From Candidatus Gastranaerophilales bacterium (GTDB taxonomy: Bacteria; Cyanobacteriota; Vampirovibrionia; Gastranaerophilales; Gastranaerophilaceae): a stretch of DNA of 40,858 nucleotides. A program made the position numbers and the translations under genes. Location: positions 1-40,858 of the forward strand of contig CALUTG010000010.1 of NCBI GenBank assembly GCA_944323615.1. Reading direction: 5' to 3'. The notes under the pieces were generated by a model. It saw only the letters and a program-made list of their open reading frames with translations, did no database searches and was not told the DNA's origin. The first letter of the stretch is position 1, and the number at the start of each line of letters is the position of its first letter. Positions 24,046 through 32,302 of the stretch are shown piece by piece.

Positions 24046-24293
24046 TAATCAAGCTGGCGCTGCTTTTTTTCTTATGGTTATTTATAGCTCCTGAATCCCA
24101 GGCATTTCTGGTTTATTCTTATGACGGAGACGGAAACAGAATATATTACAGAGTTGATCCTGCCGATTATCAAAAAAATAAATCAAAAAAATATGCACAT
24201 ATCTATGAAACCCAAGGCCCGAGAGGCTGGCGTTATTATTCTAAAGAAGAAAGAGATAAATATCGCGCTCGTCTACGCTATTATCACAACTAA
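24042..24293 (+). CDS. small secreted or periplasmic protein of unknown function
   Basis: 83 residues with a signal peptide (MIIKLALLFFLWLFIAPESQA, cleavage after SQA near 21). The mature part is short, tyrosine-rich and basic (YSYDGDGNRIYYRVDP ... RGWRYYSKEERDKYRARLRYYHN) with no Cys and no membrane segment. Start overlaps the upstream membrane-protein stop as ATGA, so the two are translationally coupled and may act together at the envelope. No family recognised. Confidence 0.7.
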   Translation: MIIKLALLFFLWLFIAPESQAFLVYSYDGDGNRIYYRVDPADYQKNKSKKYAHIYETQGPRGWRYYSKEERDKYRARLRYYHN

Positions 24294-24297
24294 CAGA

Positions 24298-25155
24298 CTA
24301 ATCTTTTTGAAAGAATTTTTTCATATATGACGGAGTTAATGGAATCCCCTTTTTGTATGCATCATAGCTTTTTACAATGTGTCCGAGATCAAGAGCCTGG
24401 TAACCGATATTTGCTAAATCATAAGCCATAACGGTTGCAGTTGGTCCAAGCAATATAACAATAAGTTTTTCTTTAGATGTTCTTTTTACTTGATTTAAAA
24501 TTTGATTATATTTGTTAAAAGCATTTACGGTAGGCGCTTTTATATATTCTACAGTTTTTGCATTATCAAAAATATTGTACTGAATATGTTTAAAAACCCT
24601 ATCTCCAGAAACAACTACAATATCTCTTTCTTGCCATATTTGGCGAATCTGATTATATTCTTCTTGAGAGCCTGGCAGTATTGTAAATTCGGCATTCAAA
24701 TACTGTTTATCAAATTTAAGCTGTTTAAAAAACCAGTCTATATGTGCTCCCCAGAATTTCCTGACGAAAATTTTGCCTGCAGAGTTGGCTTTTGCTAACG
24801 AGTGCCCCGGCAGACTGCATATTCCAATTTTAATTTTATTATTATCAGAACATAAAATTTCTACTAACTTTTTTGCCAGTAACGGATTATATTTTTGAGC
24901 TGCAGAATCTTCTCCTCTCATGATTCTTACTTCACCATCGCCATAGCGCGCTATACTCGCTCTGTTCTTGATAATATAATCAACAGTTTCTTTTCTGCTT
25001 AAAACCTGAGGAACAAGAATATTATTGATATCTTCTTTAATTTCATACTTCATATAATCAAAAGCATTTACCGCATAGTCTAAATCTTTATACATTTTCT
25101 TTAAATCAAAACGCATCAGATATCTCAAATTTTTTATTAATAATCCCAGTCCCAT
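24298..25155 (-). CDS. GT-D-fold glycosyltransferase (DUF1792 / SP_1767 type)
   Basis: Probable sugar transferase in cell-surface glycan or glycoprotein assembly. ATG at 25155 (MGLGLLIKNL) is chosen over one 21 codons upstream because AAAGAGGATT precedes it; this gives 285 residues. The block SIARYGDGEVRIMRGEDSAAQKYNPLLAKKL matches the GT-D consensus (ARFGDGE, then I-x-x-Q-x-Y-D), including the DxE metal-binding residues characteristic of the GT-D fold. Later SGDRVFKHI and LIVILLGPTATVMAYDLANIGYQALDLGHI fit the second, Rossmann-like part of the family. The N-terminal 60 residues are helical. Donor and acceptor are unknown. Downstream of gltX but separated by a hairpin, so probably independent. 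Confidence 0.8.
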   Translation of the reverse strand: MGLGLLIKNLRYLMRFDLKKMYKDLDYAVNAFDYMKYEIKEDINNILVPQVLSRKETVDYIIKNRASIARYGDGEVRIMRGEDSAAQKYNPLLAKKLVEILCSDNNKIKIGICSLPGHSLAKANSAGKIFVRKFWGAHIDWFFKQLKFDKQYLNAEFTILPGSQEEYNQIRQIWQERDIVVVSGDRVFKHIQYNIFDNAKTVEYIKAPTVNAFNKYNQILNQVKRTSKEKLIVILLGPTATVMAYDLANIGYQALDLGHIVKSYDAYKKGIPLTPSYMKKFFQKD

Positions 25156-25201
25156 ATAATCCTCTTTAAGTGGTAACAATATATTATTCATTATAAAGTA
25201 A

Positions 25202-25227
25202 GGCGGCGGGTTATTCAACCCGCCGCC
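25202..25227 (-). terminator. GC-rich hairpin after gltX
   Basis: Perfect 11-bp stem GGCGGCGGGTT / AACCCGCCGCC with a four-base ATTC loop, 19 bases beyond the gltX stop on the minus strand. The T-run after the stem is better on the plus strand (CCTTTTGTTT) than on the minus strand (TTACTTTA), so it may be an imperfect terminator. It is strikingly GC-rich for this genome. Confidence 0.6.
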
Positions 25228-25245
25228 CCTTTTGTTTGTAATTTT

Positions 25246-26724
25246 TTAAACCCCTGCTAAATTTTTAATAGCTTTTTTAGCTCTGTTGAGTGAGTGTTCT
25301 TTACCTAAAATTGCTAGAGTTGCTGTCATATCAGCTCCGCAGAGTCTGCCTGTAACGGCGGCTCTTATTGCCCACATAGTGAACTTAGGTTTGTAGCCTT
25401 TTTCTTTAAAATCCGCTCTGAATTTTTCCAGTTTTTCATGCAGATTTTCTTCCGTCCATTCCCAGGTTTCGCCTTGTTCAACAAAAGCTTTGAGTACTTC
25501 TTGAGATAAATCAGTATCAATATTTTCAGCGGCTTTTTCGTCTATTTCAACGTTATCACCGCCAAAGAAATAAGCTACAGCATCAGTTATATCTGATAAC
25601 AGAGTTAACGGTTCATAAGTAATCTCTATCATTCTTGTGTATTGAGCATCAGTAAGTTCTGACAGATCATATTTTGTAAGATACTTTTTGAGTCTTTCTT
25701 TTAAATCTTCTATCGGAAGCATTTTAATATAATGGCTGTTCATCCATTTTAATTTATCGTATTCAAAAATTGAGTTGGATGAAGAAATTTCTCCGATTCT
25801 GAAGTCTTGAGCGATTTCATCAACTGTTTTAATTTCCTGACCGTCAGAAGGTGACCAGCCTAAAAGTGCAACAAAGTTAACGAGTGCATCTGTTAAGTAA
25901 CCTTGTTCAACAAAGTCTGAAACTGCTGTTGCGCCATGTCTTTTTGAAAGTTTGCTTCTGTCCGGTGCAAGAATCATGCCTAAGTGTCCGAATCTCGGAA
26001 CTTCAAATCCTAAAGCTTCAAAAATCAGGATTTGTTTATAAGTATTTGAAATATGGTCTTCCCCTCTTATAACGTGTGTAATTTTCATTAAAGCGTCATC
26101 AATTACAACAGCGTAATTATAAGTAGGAGCCCCGTTAGATTTCATAATAACAAAGTCGCCTATCAGGTTTGTATCGACGTGAAGTTTTCCTTTCACAAGA
26201 TCAACAAATTCAAGAATTGATGAATCATGAAAAGCTTTTTGTGCTTTTGAAACATTAAATCTGATTGCAGGTTTTCTGCCTTCAGCTCTTAATTTTGCTT
26301 TTTCTTCTTCTGTTAAGTTTTCGCATTTTTTTGTATAGACATAAGCCTTTTTATTTTTAGCAGCTTCTTCTTTTTCTGCTTCTAATTCTTCCGGAGTACA
26401 GAAGCATTCGTATGCAAAACCTTTATCAAGAAGTTCCTGAATATATTTAGGATAGATATCAAATCTTTCGGACTGGGTATAAGGGCCGTAAGGTCCTCCT
26501 ACGTCAGGTCCTTCATCCCAATTCAAGCCGAGAGCTTTAAGAGAGTCAAAAATATTTTTAACATATTCCTGGCTTGTTCTTTCGGCATCAGTGTCTTCTA
26601 TTCTTAAAATAAATTTTCCGTTATTTTTCTTCGCGAATAAATAATTAAATAAAGCTGTCCTTGCCGTTCCGATGTGGAGGTTTCCGCTCGGGGAAGGTGC
26701 GATTCTTACTCTTACTTCACTCAT
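25246..26724 (-). CDS. gltX: glutamate-tRNA ligase
   Basis: Class I aminoacyl-tRNA synthetase that charges tRNA-Glu (and tRNA-Gln where GatCAB converts it). ATG at 26724 (MSEVRVRIAPSPSG) is chosen over one 24 codons upstream: AAAGGG precedes it and the family begins here. At 492 residues it is full length. The HIGH motif is PSPSGNLHIGTARTALFNYLF, KMSKS is SKLSKRHGAT near 250, and VIRGEDHISNT is the conserved pre-KMSKS block. The zinc-site Cys in ECFCTP and a later Cys are visible near 105-130. The C-terminal anticodon-binding helical domain ends WAIRAAVTGRLCGADM. A single tRNA-Glu gene is at 20469-20544. Confidence 0.97.
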   Translation of the reverse strand: MSEVRVRIAPSPSGNLHIGTARTALFNYLFAKKNNGKFILRIEDTDAERTSQEYVKNIFDSLKALGLNWDEGPDVGGPYGPYTQSERFDIYPKYIQELLDKGFAYECFCTPEELEAEKEEAAKNKKAYVYTKKCENLTEEEKAKLRAEGRKPAIRFNVSKAQKAFHDSSILEFVDLVKGKLHVDTNLIGDFVIMKSNGAPTYNYAVVIDDALMKITHVIRGEDHISNTYKQILIFEALGFEVPRFGHLGMILAPDRSKLSKRHGATAVSDFVEQGYLTDALVNFVALLGWSPSDGQEIKTVDEIAQDFRIGEISSSNSIFEYDKLKWMNSHYIKMLPIEDLKERLKKYLTKYDLSELTDAQYTRMIEITYEPLTLLSDITDAVAYFFGGDNVEIDEKAAENIDTDLSQEVLKAFVEQGETWEWTEENLHEKLEKFRADFKEKGYKPKFTMWAIRAAVTGRLCGADMTATLAILGKEHSLNRAKKAIKNLAGV

Positions 26725-26793
26725 AATAATCCCTTTCTTTGCAGGAAAATTATCCTGCAAAGTATCCCAAAAGTAAAGAGGCAGGGAACACAT

Positions 26794-27280
26794 CATTTTA
26801 CATAAAATGGAGAATAATTTATCGGGGCTGATGCCGCCCCGTACCCCGCACCATATTTCTTTCTTTTATTGTTTTACAACAGGCGGAGTAGTTTGTTAGT
26901 TAAGCCTACAAGCTTAATTTGCCCCCGATACAAAAAGAAAGAAATATGGAAAAGAAAGAAAAACAACGCACTGCTGCATTTTTCTACCGAAAAATGCCTG
27001 TAACCCCCTCTCCTTAGAGGAGAGGGGTAGGGTGAGGTGTCAACCGCGAGCGTGTGTCCGGAGGACACAATAGCGAGCGTGAGAGATTGTGTGAAGCACA
27101 ATTCCTACGATGCCCGAAGGGCATTAAAAACATTGCGGGTTTCTTTTTTCTTTTCGTACTTTTCTTTTTTTCTTTTCTTAGCAAAAAAGAAAAAAGAAAA
27201 GTACAATTAAGATTAAACACCGTTTCAATCCTGCCCGCAGGCGCGGGTAAATTAACACACCATTTTATGTAAAATGGTGT
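26794..27280. repeat. hairpin-dense repeat island with inverted ends (possible MITE-like element)
   Basis: No credible gene. The 17-mer CATTTTACATAAAATGG (26794-26810) has its reverse complement at about 27262-27278, itself inside an 11-bp-arm palindrome (27257-27280). Inside are many hairpins: CGGGGC/GCCCCG (26823-26841), 17-bp arms CCATATTTCTTTCTTTT (26851-26867) with its complement (26933-26949), CCCCTCTCCT/AGGAGAGGGG (27005-27027), TGTGTCC/GGACACA (27053-27069), ATTGTG/CACAAT (27086-27102), ATGCCC/GGGCAT (27110-27124), and 15-bp arms at 27156-27170 with 27190-27204. Base composition is patchy and GC-richer than its neighbours. It looks like an accumulation of mobile intergenic repeats between gltX and pcrA. 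Confidence 0.6.
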
Positions 27281-27285
27281 ATTTA

Positions 27286-27327
27286 ATGCACATTTAAAGA
27301 AATTTTAAAATTTCTTTAAATGTGCAT
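27286..27327. repeat. 42-base perfect palindrome over the pcrA stop codon
   Basis: Arms of 21 bases meet without a loop: ATGCACATTTAAAGAAATTTT followed by its exact complement. The pcrA stop (27305-27307 region) and its last six or so codons are inside. As RNA it forms a very stable AU-rich hairpin and may act as a terminator or 3'-end stabiliser for pcrA. Confidence 0.85.
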
Positions 27328-29836
27328 AGGCTGCATCCATGGCCTTTTTGCCGAGTTTGCCAAAATCTATCGTATACATAGTACTGTCGCCGATTTGGAT
27401 TACATCCGTGATATGCCCTACTCCGAGTTTTTCGTGAAAAACTCTTTCTCCGACATTAAAATAGTATTGAGTTGCAGTATCCTTCAATTCTTTTTCTTTT
27501 TCCGCAATTTCGGCTTTTTGAGCTTCTTCCTTTTTCCTTTCTTCAAGACGGCGCTTCATAACATTATCACGGAAGAAAGCTTCAATTTTTTCTTCCTCTT
27601 TTTGTTTATTAATCGGATTCTTCTTAATAATCATTCTGGCAGGAGATTTTTTTACAACATTAGTAGCTTTATTTACCCCCGGCGCTACAAAATTTGCACC
27701 AAACCCTGTAGTAGGTTTTACATACCCGTCAGATGTAAATGAACTCTTCTGTGAGTATCCGTCTTCGGAATATTTACCATCATTATCTGTATATTTACCC
27801 CTGCCCCTGCTCCAGTCTCTGTTCTCTTTTACAGACTGTACAGCACTTGCAAACGTACTTGAATGAGATCCTGTATATTCGGATTCTTCCTGTTCAACCA
27901 AATTTGAAGGAATTTCTTCCAAAAATCTGCTTGGTGAGTAATATTTGTATTCACCCCACATTTGACGGCGCTTTGCGGTAGTCAAATAAAGCTTCTGTTC
28001 GGCTCTTGTAACGCCAACGTACATCAATCTTCTTTCTTCTTCCAGTTCAGAAGTTATATTCATGGTTCTGGCTGACGGGAAAATACCCTCATCACATCCC
28101 GCTATATAGACTATCGGAAATTCCAGCCCTTTGGATGCGTGAAGGGTCATAAGAGTTACGTTGTTTGCAATCTCGTCCATTCCGTCTATATCCGAAACTA
28201 ATGACACCTGAGCGAGAAACTCCCCTAACGTATTATCAAGTTCTTCCGGCTCAAACTCATTGGCTACGTTAACAAGTTCCTGCAAGTTTTCAATTCTGGT
28301 CTCGTCTTCAGGCGTGTTTGAAATCTGCAGTTCTCTTAAGTATCCGCTCTTTTCAAGAACAAGGCTTAAAAATTCCGGCAAGTTGTAGTTTGGCTGTGCT
28401 TCCTGAAACTTCATTATAAGGTTTGAAAAATCTTTTAATTTAGAAGCCGTACCGGATTTAATAGTAGAAATATTATCCACATCAAGTATTGCGGCAAAAA
28501 GACTTATATCGTTTTCATCCGCATACTCTTGGAGATGCTTAAGAGTAGTTTCACCTATTGCGCGCTTAGGAACATTAATTATACGTCTCAAAGACTGGGA
28601 ATCATCAATGTTATGGATAAGTTTAAGATAAGCTATAGCATCTTTAATTTCTTTGCGGTCATAGAACTTAAGCCCGCCATAGATTCTGTATGGAATCCCT
28701 GCGGCTATAAGAGCTTCTTCCAGCGCTCTGGACTGAGCATTAGTTCTGTACAAAACAGCAAACTGATTATAGTTATCTGATGTTGAAGAAATAGAATTAA
28801 CTATATAGTTTGCCTCATCCGCTTCATCCTGAGCTTCATAGTATGTAATCTTTTCTCCGTCGCCTTTCTGTGAGTACAGAACCTTATCTACACGCTCTTC
28901 GTTATTCTGGATAATAGAATTTGCCGCATTAAGAATATTAGCGGTAGAACGGTAATTCTGCTCAAGTTTGACGATTTTTGCATTAGGAAAATCCTTCTGG
29001 AAGTTCATAATTATCCTAAAATCCGCACCTCGCCAGCTGTATATAGATTGGTCAACATCGCCTACAACACACAAAGATCTCTCTGGCGGAATATTCGGCT
29101 GCAGATTTGTGTAAAGCGCGTTCACAAGCTGATATTGCGCAAGGTTTGTGTCTTGATACTCATCTACCAGAATATGCTGGAACTTATCATAATACTTTTT
29201 ACGAACTTCTTTGTTTTGCTCCAATAATTTAACCGTCAAAAGAAGCATATCGTCAAAGTCTATGGCATTATTGTTATTCAAAGCATTCTCATAAGCTTCA
29301 TAAACTTTTGCTATCTGCTGGGATTTAAAGTCTCTTGCGTAAGTCGCAAACGAATAAGCATCCTGCATTTTGTTTTTTGAATTAGATATAACGGCTTTAA
29401 TTAGTTTTGGCTGATAGATTTTATCATCAAGGTTAAGTTTCTTTATAGCCTGCTTTATGACTGCAAGAGAGTCTGTTTCGTCATAAATAGTAAAGTTTTT
29501 ATCAAGTTTTTTACCTGATTGGAATGAGTAGTTTTCAATATCCTGTCTTAAAATACGTCCGCAGATACTGTGAAAAGTCCCTACCCACATATATTTAACC
29601 ACTCTGTCTCCAAGAATGGAAGCCAGCCTTTCTTTCATCTCACGGGCAGCTTTATTGGTAAATGTTACGGCAAGAATTTTCCCTGCAATAGCACCCTGCT
29701 GTATCATATAAGCTATTCTTGTTGTTAGAACTCTTGTTTTTCCGCTTCCTGCGCCTGCAAGAATCAAAAGCGCACCCTGTGTAGTTTTGGCAGCTTCAAG
29801 CTGTTCTTTGTTGAGATTTTCTAAGATATTTTCCAT
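27305..29836 (-). CDS. pcrA: ATP-dependent DNA helicase PcrA/UvrD
   Basis: SF1A 3'-5' helicase in nucleotide excision repair, replication restart and removal of recombination proteins. ATG at 29836 (MENILENLNKEQLEAA) is chosen over one 12 codons upstream, which has no ribosome binding site; AGGGGA precedes the chosen one. At 843 residues it is slightly long. Motifs in order: Q-motif LNKEQLEAA, Walker A GAGSGKT 28-34, TFTNKAAREM, motif II LVDEYQDTN, VGDVDQSIYSWRGAD, QNYRS, LMTLHASKGLEFPIVYI, and RRLMYVGVTRAE. A charged linker leads to a PcrA-type C-terminal Tudor-like domain (GERVFHEKLGVGHITDV), which binds RNA polymerase in relatives. The 3' end lies in a 42-base palindrome. Confidence 0.96.
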   Translation of the reverse strand: MENILENLNKEQLEAAKTTQGALLILAGAGSGKTRVLTTRIAYMIQQGAIAGKILAVTFTNKAAREMKERLASILGDRVVKYMWVGTFHSICGRILRQDIENYSFQSGKKLDKNFTIYDETDSLAVIKQAIKKLNLDDKIYQPKLIKAVISNSKNKMQDAYSFATYARDFKSQQIAKVYEAYENALNNNNAIDFDDMLLLTVKLLEQNKEVRKKYYDKFQHILVDEYQDTNLAQYQLVNALYTNLQPNIPPERSLCVVGDVDQSIYSWRGADFRIIMNFQKDFPNAKIVKLEQNYRSTANILNAANSIIQNNEERVDKVLYSQKGDGEKITYYEAQDEADEANYIVNSISSTSDNYNQFAVLYRTNAQSRALEEALIAAGIPYRIYGGLKFYDRKEIKDAIAYLKLIHNIDDSQSLRRIINVPKRAIGETTLKHLQEYADENDISLFAAILDVDNISTIKSGTASKLKDFSNLIMKFQEAQPNYNLPEFLSLVLEKSGYLRELQISNTPEDETRIENLQELVNVANEFEPEELDNTLGEFLAQVSLVSDIDGMDEIANNVTLMTLHASKGLEFPIVYIAGCDEGIFPSARTMNITSELEEERRLMYVGVTRAEQKLYLTTAKRRQMWGEYKYYSPSRFLEEIPSNLVEQEESEYTGSHSSTFASAVQSVKENRDWSRGRGKYTDNDGKYSEDGYSQKSSFTSDGYVKPTTGFGANFVAPGVNKATNVVKKSPARMIIKKNPINKQKEEEKIEAFFRDNVMKRRLEERKKEEAQKAEIAEKEKELKDTATQYYFNVGERVFHEKLGVGHITDVIQIGDSTMYTIDFGKLGKKAMDAAYAHLKKF

Positions 29837-29923
29837 TCCCCTATTCCCAAAAGCATAAATTTGTGGTATCATACACTAGCATACACAAAATAATTATTAT
29901 TTGCAATTGATAAAGGTGGTACG

Positions 29924-30499
29924 ATGATTGAAATTTTAGATTCTTTGGATGATGAGCAAAAACAGCCGTCAATAATGGTTCCTATGGATGATATGGATGT
30001 GGCTGACAGTGCTCCGGATACTGTAGATGAGCTTGCAATGGAATTGGCAACTATTAAACAGCCCGCGAAAAGAATCGCAATCATAGGTTCCCGTAACCTT
30101 GCGATAACTCACCAGCAAATGATTGAAACGTTAACTACCGCACTTGTAAGACAAGGCAATACTATTATTACATCCGGCGGTTCATGCGGAACTAATGCTG
30201 CTGCTATTAGAGGGGCGATGAAGTCTAACCCTGATAAACTTAAGGTTATTTTACCTCAAACTATCGGTCAGCAGCCTTCTGATGTACAAGATCAGCTTAT
30301 CGGTGTTCCGAACATTGTTGAACATGCTGACAGAGCTATGATGACTCTTGCTGATGCTTCAAGAGTATGCAACAGAGAGATTATCGATGACTGCAATCAG
30401 TTGATTTGCTTCCTTTCTCACACAAGCCGTACACTTCATACAGCTGTTGAGTATGCTGAAGAAAATCATAAAGTTGTTACAGTGTTCTACTTAGATTAA
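29924..30499 (+). CDS. stand-alone DprA/SLOG-like Rossmann-fold protein
   Basis: 191 residues. After a disordered acidic N-terminus, a single SLOG domain (about 48-191) shows DprA-type motifs: KRIAIIGSRN (49-58), TIITSGGSCGTNAAAIRGAM (80-99) in place of DprA SGLA-GID-AAH, a hydrophobic VILPQ strand, and SRVCNREIIDDCNQLICFLSHTSRT (146-170), like the DprA R-N-x-I-x-x-x-S block. It lacks the SAM-like N-terminal and winged-helix C-terminal domains of full DprA. It could bind single-stranded DNA and RecA like DprA, or bind a nucleotide like other SLOG proteins. Divergent from pcrA; a helical-repeat gene follows 13 bases downstream. Confidence 0.75.
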   Translation: MIEILDSLDDEQKQPSIMVPMDDMDVADSAPDTVDELAMELATIKQPAKRIAIIGSRNLAITHQQMIETLTTALVRQGNTIITSGGSCGTNAAAIRGAMKSNPDKLKVILPQTIGQQPSDVQDQLIGVPNIVEHADRAMMTLADASRVCNREIIDDCNQLICFLSHTSRTLHTAVEYAEENHKVVTVFYLD

Positions 30500-30512
30500 C
30501 GGGATTAATTTT

Positions 30513-31688
30513 ATGGATCTGATAAAAAAACTCACGGGGAAAAATCCTTCTGAGTATGAGCCCATAGCTGAATCTCTTGTAAACAACTCTGATAAGGAGT
30601 TGTATTCTGCCCTTGTAAAACAGGATGATTTTTTATTTGATTTTATAAAAGATAATGTCGCAAGAAGGATTCAAAGAGCTTGCAATAAGGATAATTACCT
30701 TAACCTGTTAGAATTCTTTGATTATTATTCCCCTTCGTATGACACTATGATAGCGGAAGTCCTTCATACATTCAGCGGGGATGAACTGCTGCCTACAATT
30801 AAAGAAATTTACATTAACGGAAATGACTCAAATAAAGCTTATGCTGCCAAGTACTTTTCTTTTGTAACTAAAGAGCTTTTGGAAGATATAATACCGCTGT
30901 TAAGGCAGACGGCTCTTTCCAGATTTGAACCGCTTGCGGTTAATTCCATTGAAGTGTTATCCATTCTGAATGACAGCGAGTCAAAGAATGAAGCTATAAA
31001 AAGGCTGGAATCAGATGATGATTTTACCAAATTTGAAGCAGTTAAATTTCTGGTAAATTATCAGGCAAAAGATTCTATCACTAAGATTCTGGAGGTTATG
31101 AAAAAATCTTCGCTGTCAGAAAATATTGCCTGTGAAATACCGTTCTTAATTCCGTTGGACGAGCTTGTTGAACAAGATGAAGAGGGCGCTCTATTAGTAC
31201 TTTGCCATATAATCAATGCTATTCCGGAAATTAATCCGCCTTCATCCGTTATAAATTACGGTTTATATAATATTTTTGAAAACCTGATAAAAGCACCTCT
31301 TACAAGCTCCTCTGCAGTACTTTTAAGAATGGCAAAGGATAAATTTCAAGAATTAGTCTCAAATGACGAATATTTGTTTGATTGTGACAGAAACACAAAA
31401 GAAGAGATTAAAGAGATTAACTCTTTACTTTTAAAGATAAACACAAAAAAATTAGACAGTCTTTTATATGATGAGCTGTTTGAAGAAAGCGAATTTGTGT
31501 TCTTTGCCCTAGATTTTGTTAACGAAATAGAAGAACTTGAAACCCTTTTAGATAGTACCAACCCTACACTTATACTAAAAGTGCTTACTTTATTGAAAGA
31601 GAAAAATGCATTAACAAAACATGCTAAAGAGGAGGCTCTTCAGCATGTTACTAATTCTGATATTAAAGCTGTTATAAATGCATTATAG
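30513..31688 (+). CDS. unknown helical-repeat (HEAT/ARM-like) protein
   Basis: Not recognised; 391 residues, acidic, entirely helical in appearance, without signal peptide or membrane segment. Repeats of about 35-40 residues are suggested by blocks such as LLPTIKEIYINGNDSNKAYAAKYFS, IIPLLRQTALSRFEPLAVNSIEVLS, and EAIKRLESDDDFTKFEAVKFLV, giving a solenoid of HEAT or ARM type. Such proteins usually serve as scaffolds. It starts 13 bases after the DprA-like gene with a weak ribosome binding site, so co-transcription is likely. Its end overlaps the convergent gene on the other strand by six bases. Confidence 0.7.
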   Translation: MDLIKKLTGKNPSEYEPIAESLVNNSDKELYSALVKQDDFLFDFIKDNVARRIQRACNKDNYLNLLEFFDYYSPSYDTMIAEVLHTFSGDELLPTIKEIYINGNDSNKAYAAKYFSFVTKELLEDIIPLLRQTALSRFEPLAVNSIEVLSILNDSESKNEAIKRLESDDDFTKFEAVKFLVNYQAKDSITKILEVMKKSSLSENIACEIPFLIPLDELVEQDEEGALLVLCHIINAIPEINPPSSVINYGLYNIFENLIKAPLTSSSAVLLRMAKDKFQELVSNDEYLFDCDRNTKEEIKEINSLLLKINTKKLDSLLYDELFEESEFVFFALDFVNEIEELETLLDSTNPTLILKVLTLLKEKNALTKHAKEEALQHVTNSDIKAVINAL

Positions 31689-32204
31689 CATTTTATCAGC
31701 ATTTTTCTCAAGAATTTTGGTAGTATCTTTTACCATATCTATGAAATTCTGTTTCTTTTGACCTTTCTTTTCTGCAAGTTCAAGGGCATCCATCATGAAA
31801 TTTGGCATGAAATTGTCTTGATGAATAGTTTTAGTCTTTAATTTATAAATCTGAGCAGATAGAACTGCAGATATTTTGCCAAAGAACCCTGAATTATCAA
31901 ATTTGTTGCCCAGGTTTGTCAAAATCAGTGCCTGACGGGACATATTATTATTTACAAAATTACTGATCCTATTACCTTTGCTGTCTAGTACAGCCATGCT
32001 TGCTAATCCTTTATCATTAGCAGGTGTAAATAAAATATTATAATGCGGATTTTTTCCTGCACGCTTAATAAATTTATCAAGACCTTTCTTTTTTTTATTA
32101 GTTGTTGCATTTACTATTTTTGCAAATTCTGTATTGTGCTGTGCTGGGACTTTAAACATAGCCATGCCAAATGACGGCTGTGAATTACTAACGTTAGTAA
32201 TCAT
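31683..32204 (-). CDS. small lineage-type protein with N-terminal PSFGMAM motif
   Basis: Unknown function; 173 residues, basic, soluble. The start is well supported by AAAGGAGAAAG. The first 20 residues contain NSQPSFGMAMFKVP, the clearest example of the short F-[GKR]-[AGM] motif that recurs in several otherwise unrelated proteins of this window. A beta-rich middle (HYNILFTPANDKGLASMAVLDSKGN) and helical C-terminal half follow. Upstream on the minus strand a sigma-70-like TATAAT is present near 32238-32243. Convergent overlap of six bases with the preceding plus-strand gene. Confidence 0.65.
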   Translation of the reverse strand: MITNVSNSQPSFGMAMFKVPAQHNTEFAKIVNATTNKKKKGLDKFIKRAGKNPHYNILFTPANDKGLASMAVLDSKGNRISNFVNNNMSRQALILTNLGNKFDNSGFFGKISAVLSAQIYKLKTKTIHQDNFMPNFMMDALELAEKKGQKKQNFIDMVKDTTKILEKNADKML

Positions 32205-32302
32205 TACTTTCTCCTTTCATATCAAGTCTGCTAGTGTATTATAAACTAAAACATAAAAACACACAGATTGTTACTATATTTTTTTAGAATTTTAATATTT
32301 TG

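Noticed and set aside
26874-27101. 75-codon minus-strand ORF in the gltX/pcrA interval
   Set aside because: It consists of translated hairpin repeats (VDTSPYPSPLRRGGYR-type text), has no ribosome binding site and matches no protein pattern; treated as part of the repeat island.
27014-27272. Further ORFs of 68-72 codons on both strands of the same island
   Set aside because: Low-complexity Phe/Lys runs from the CTTTT/AAAAG inverted repeat; not credible proteins.
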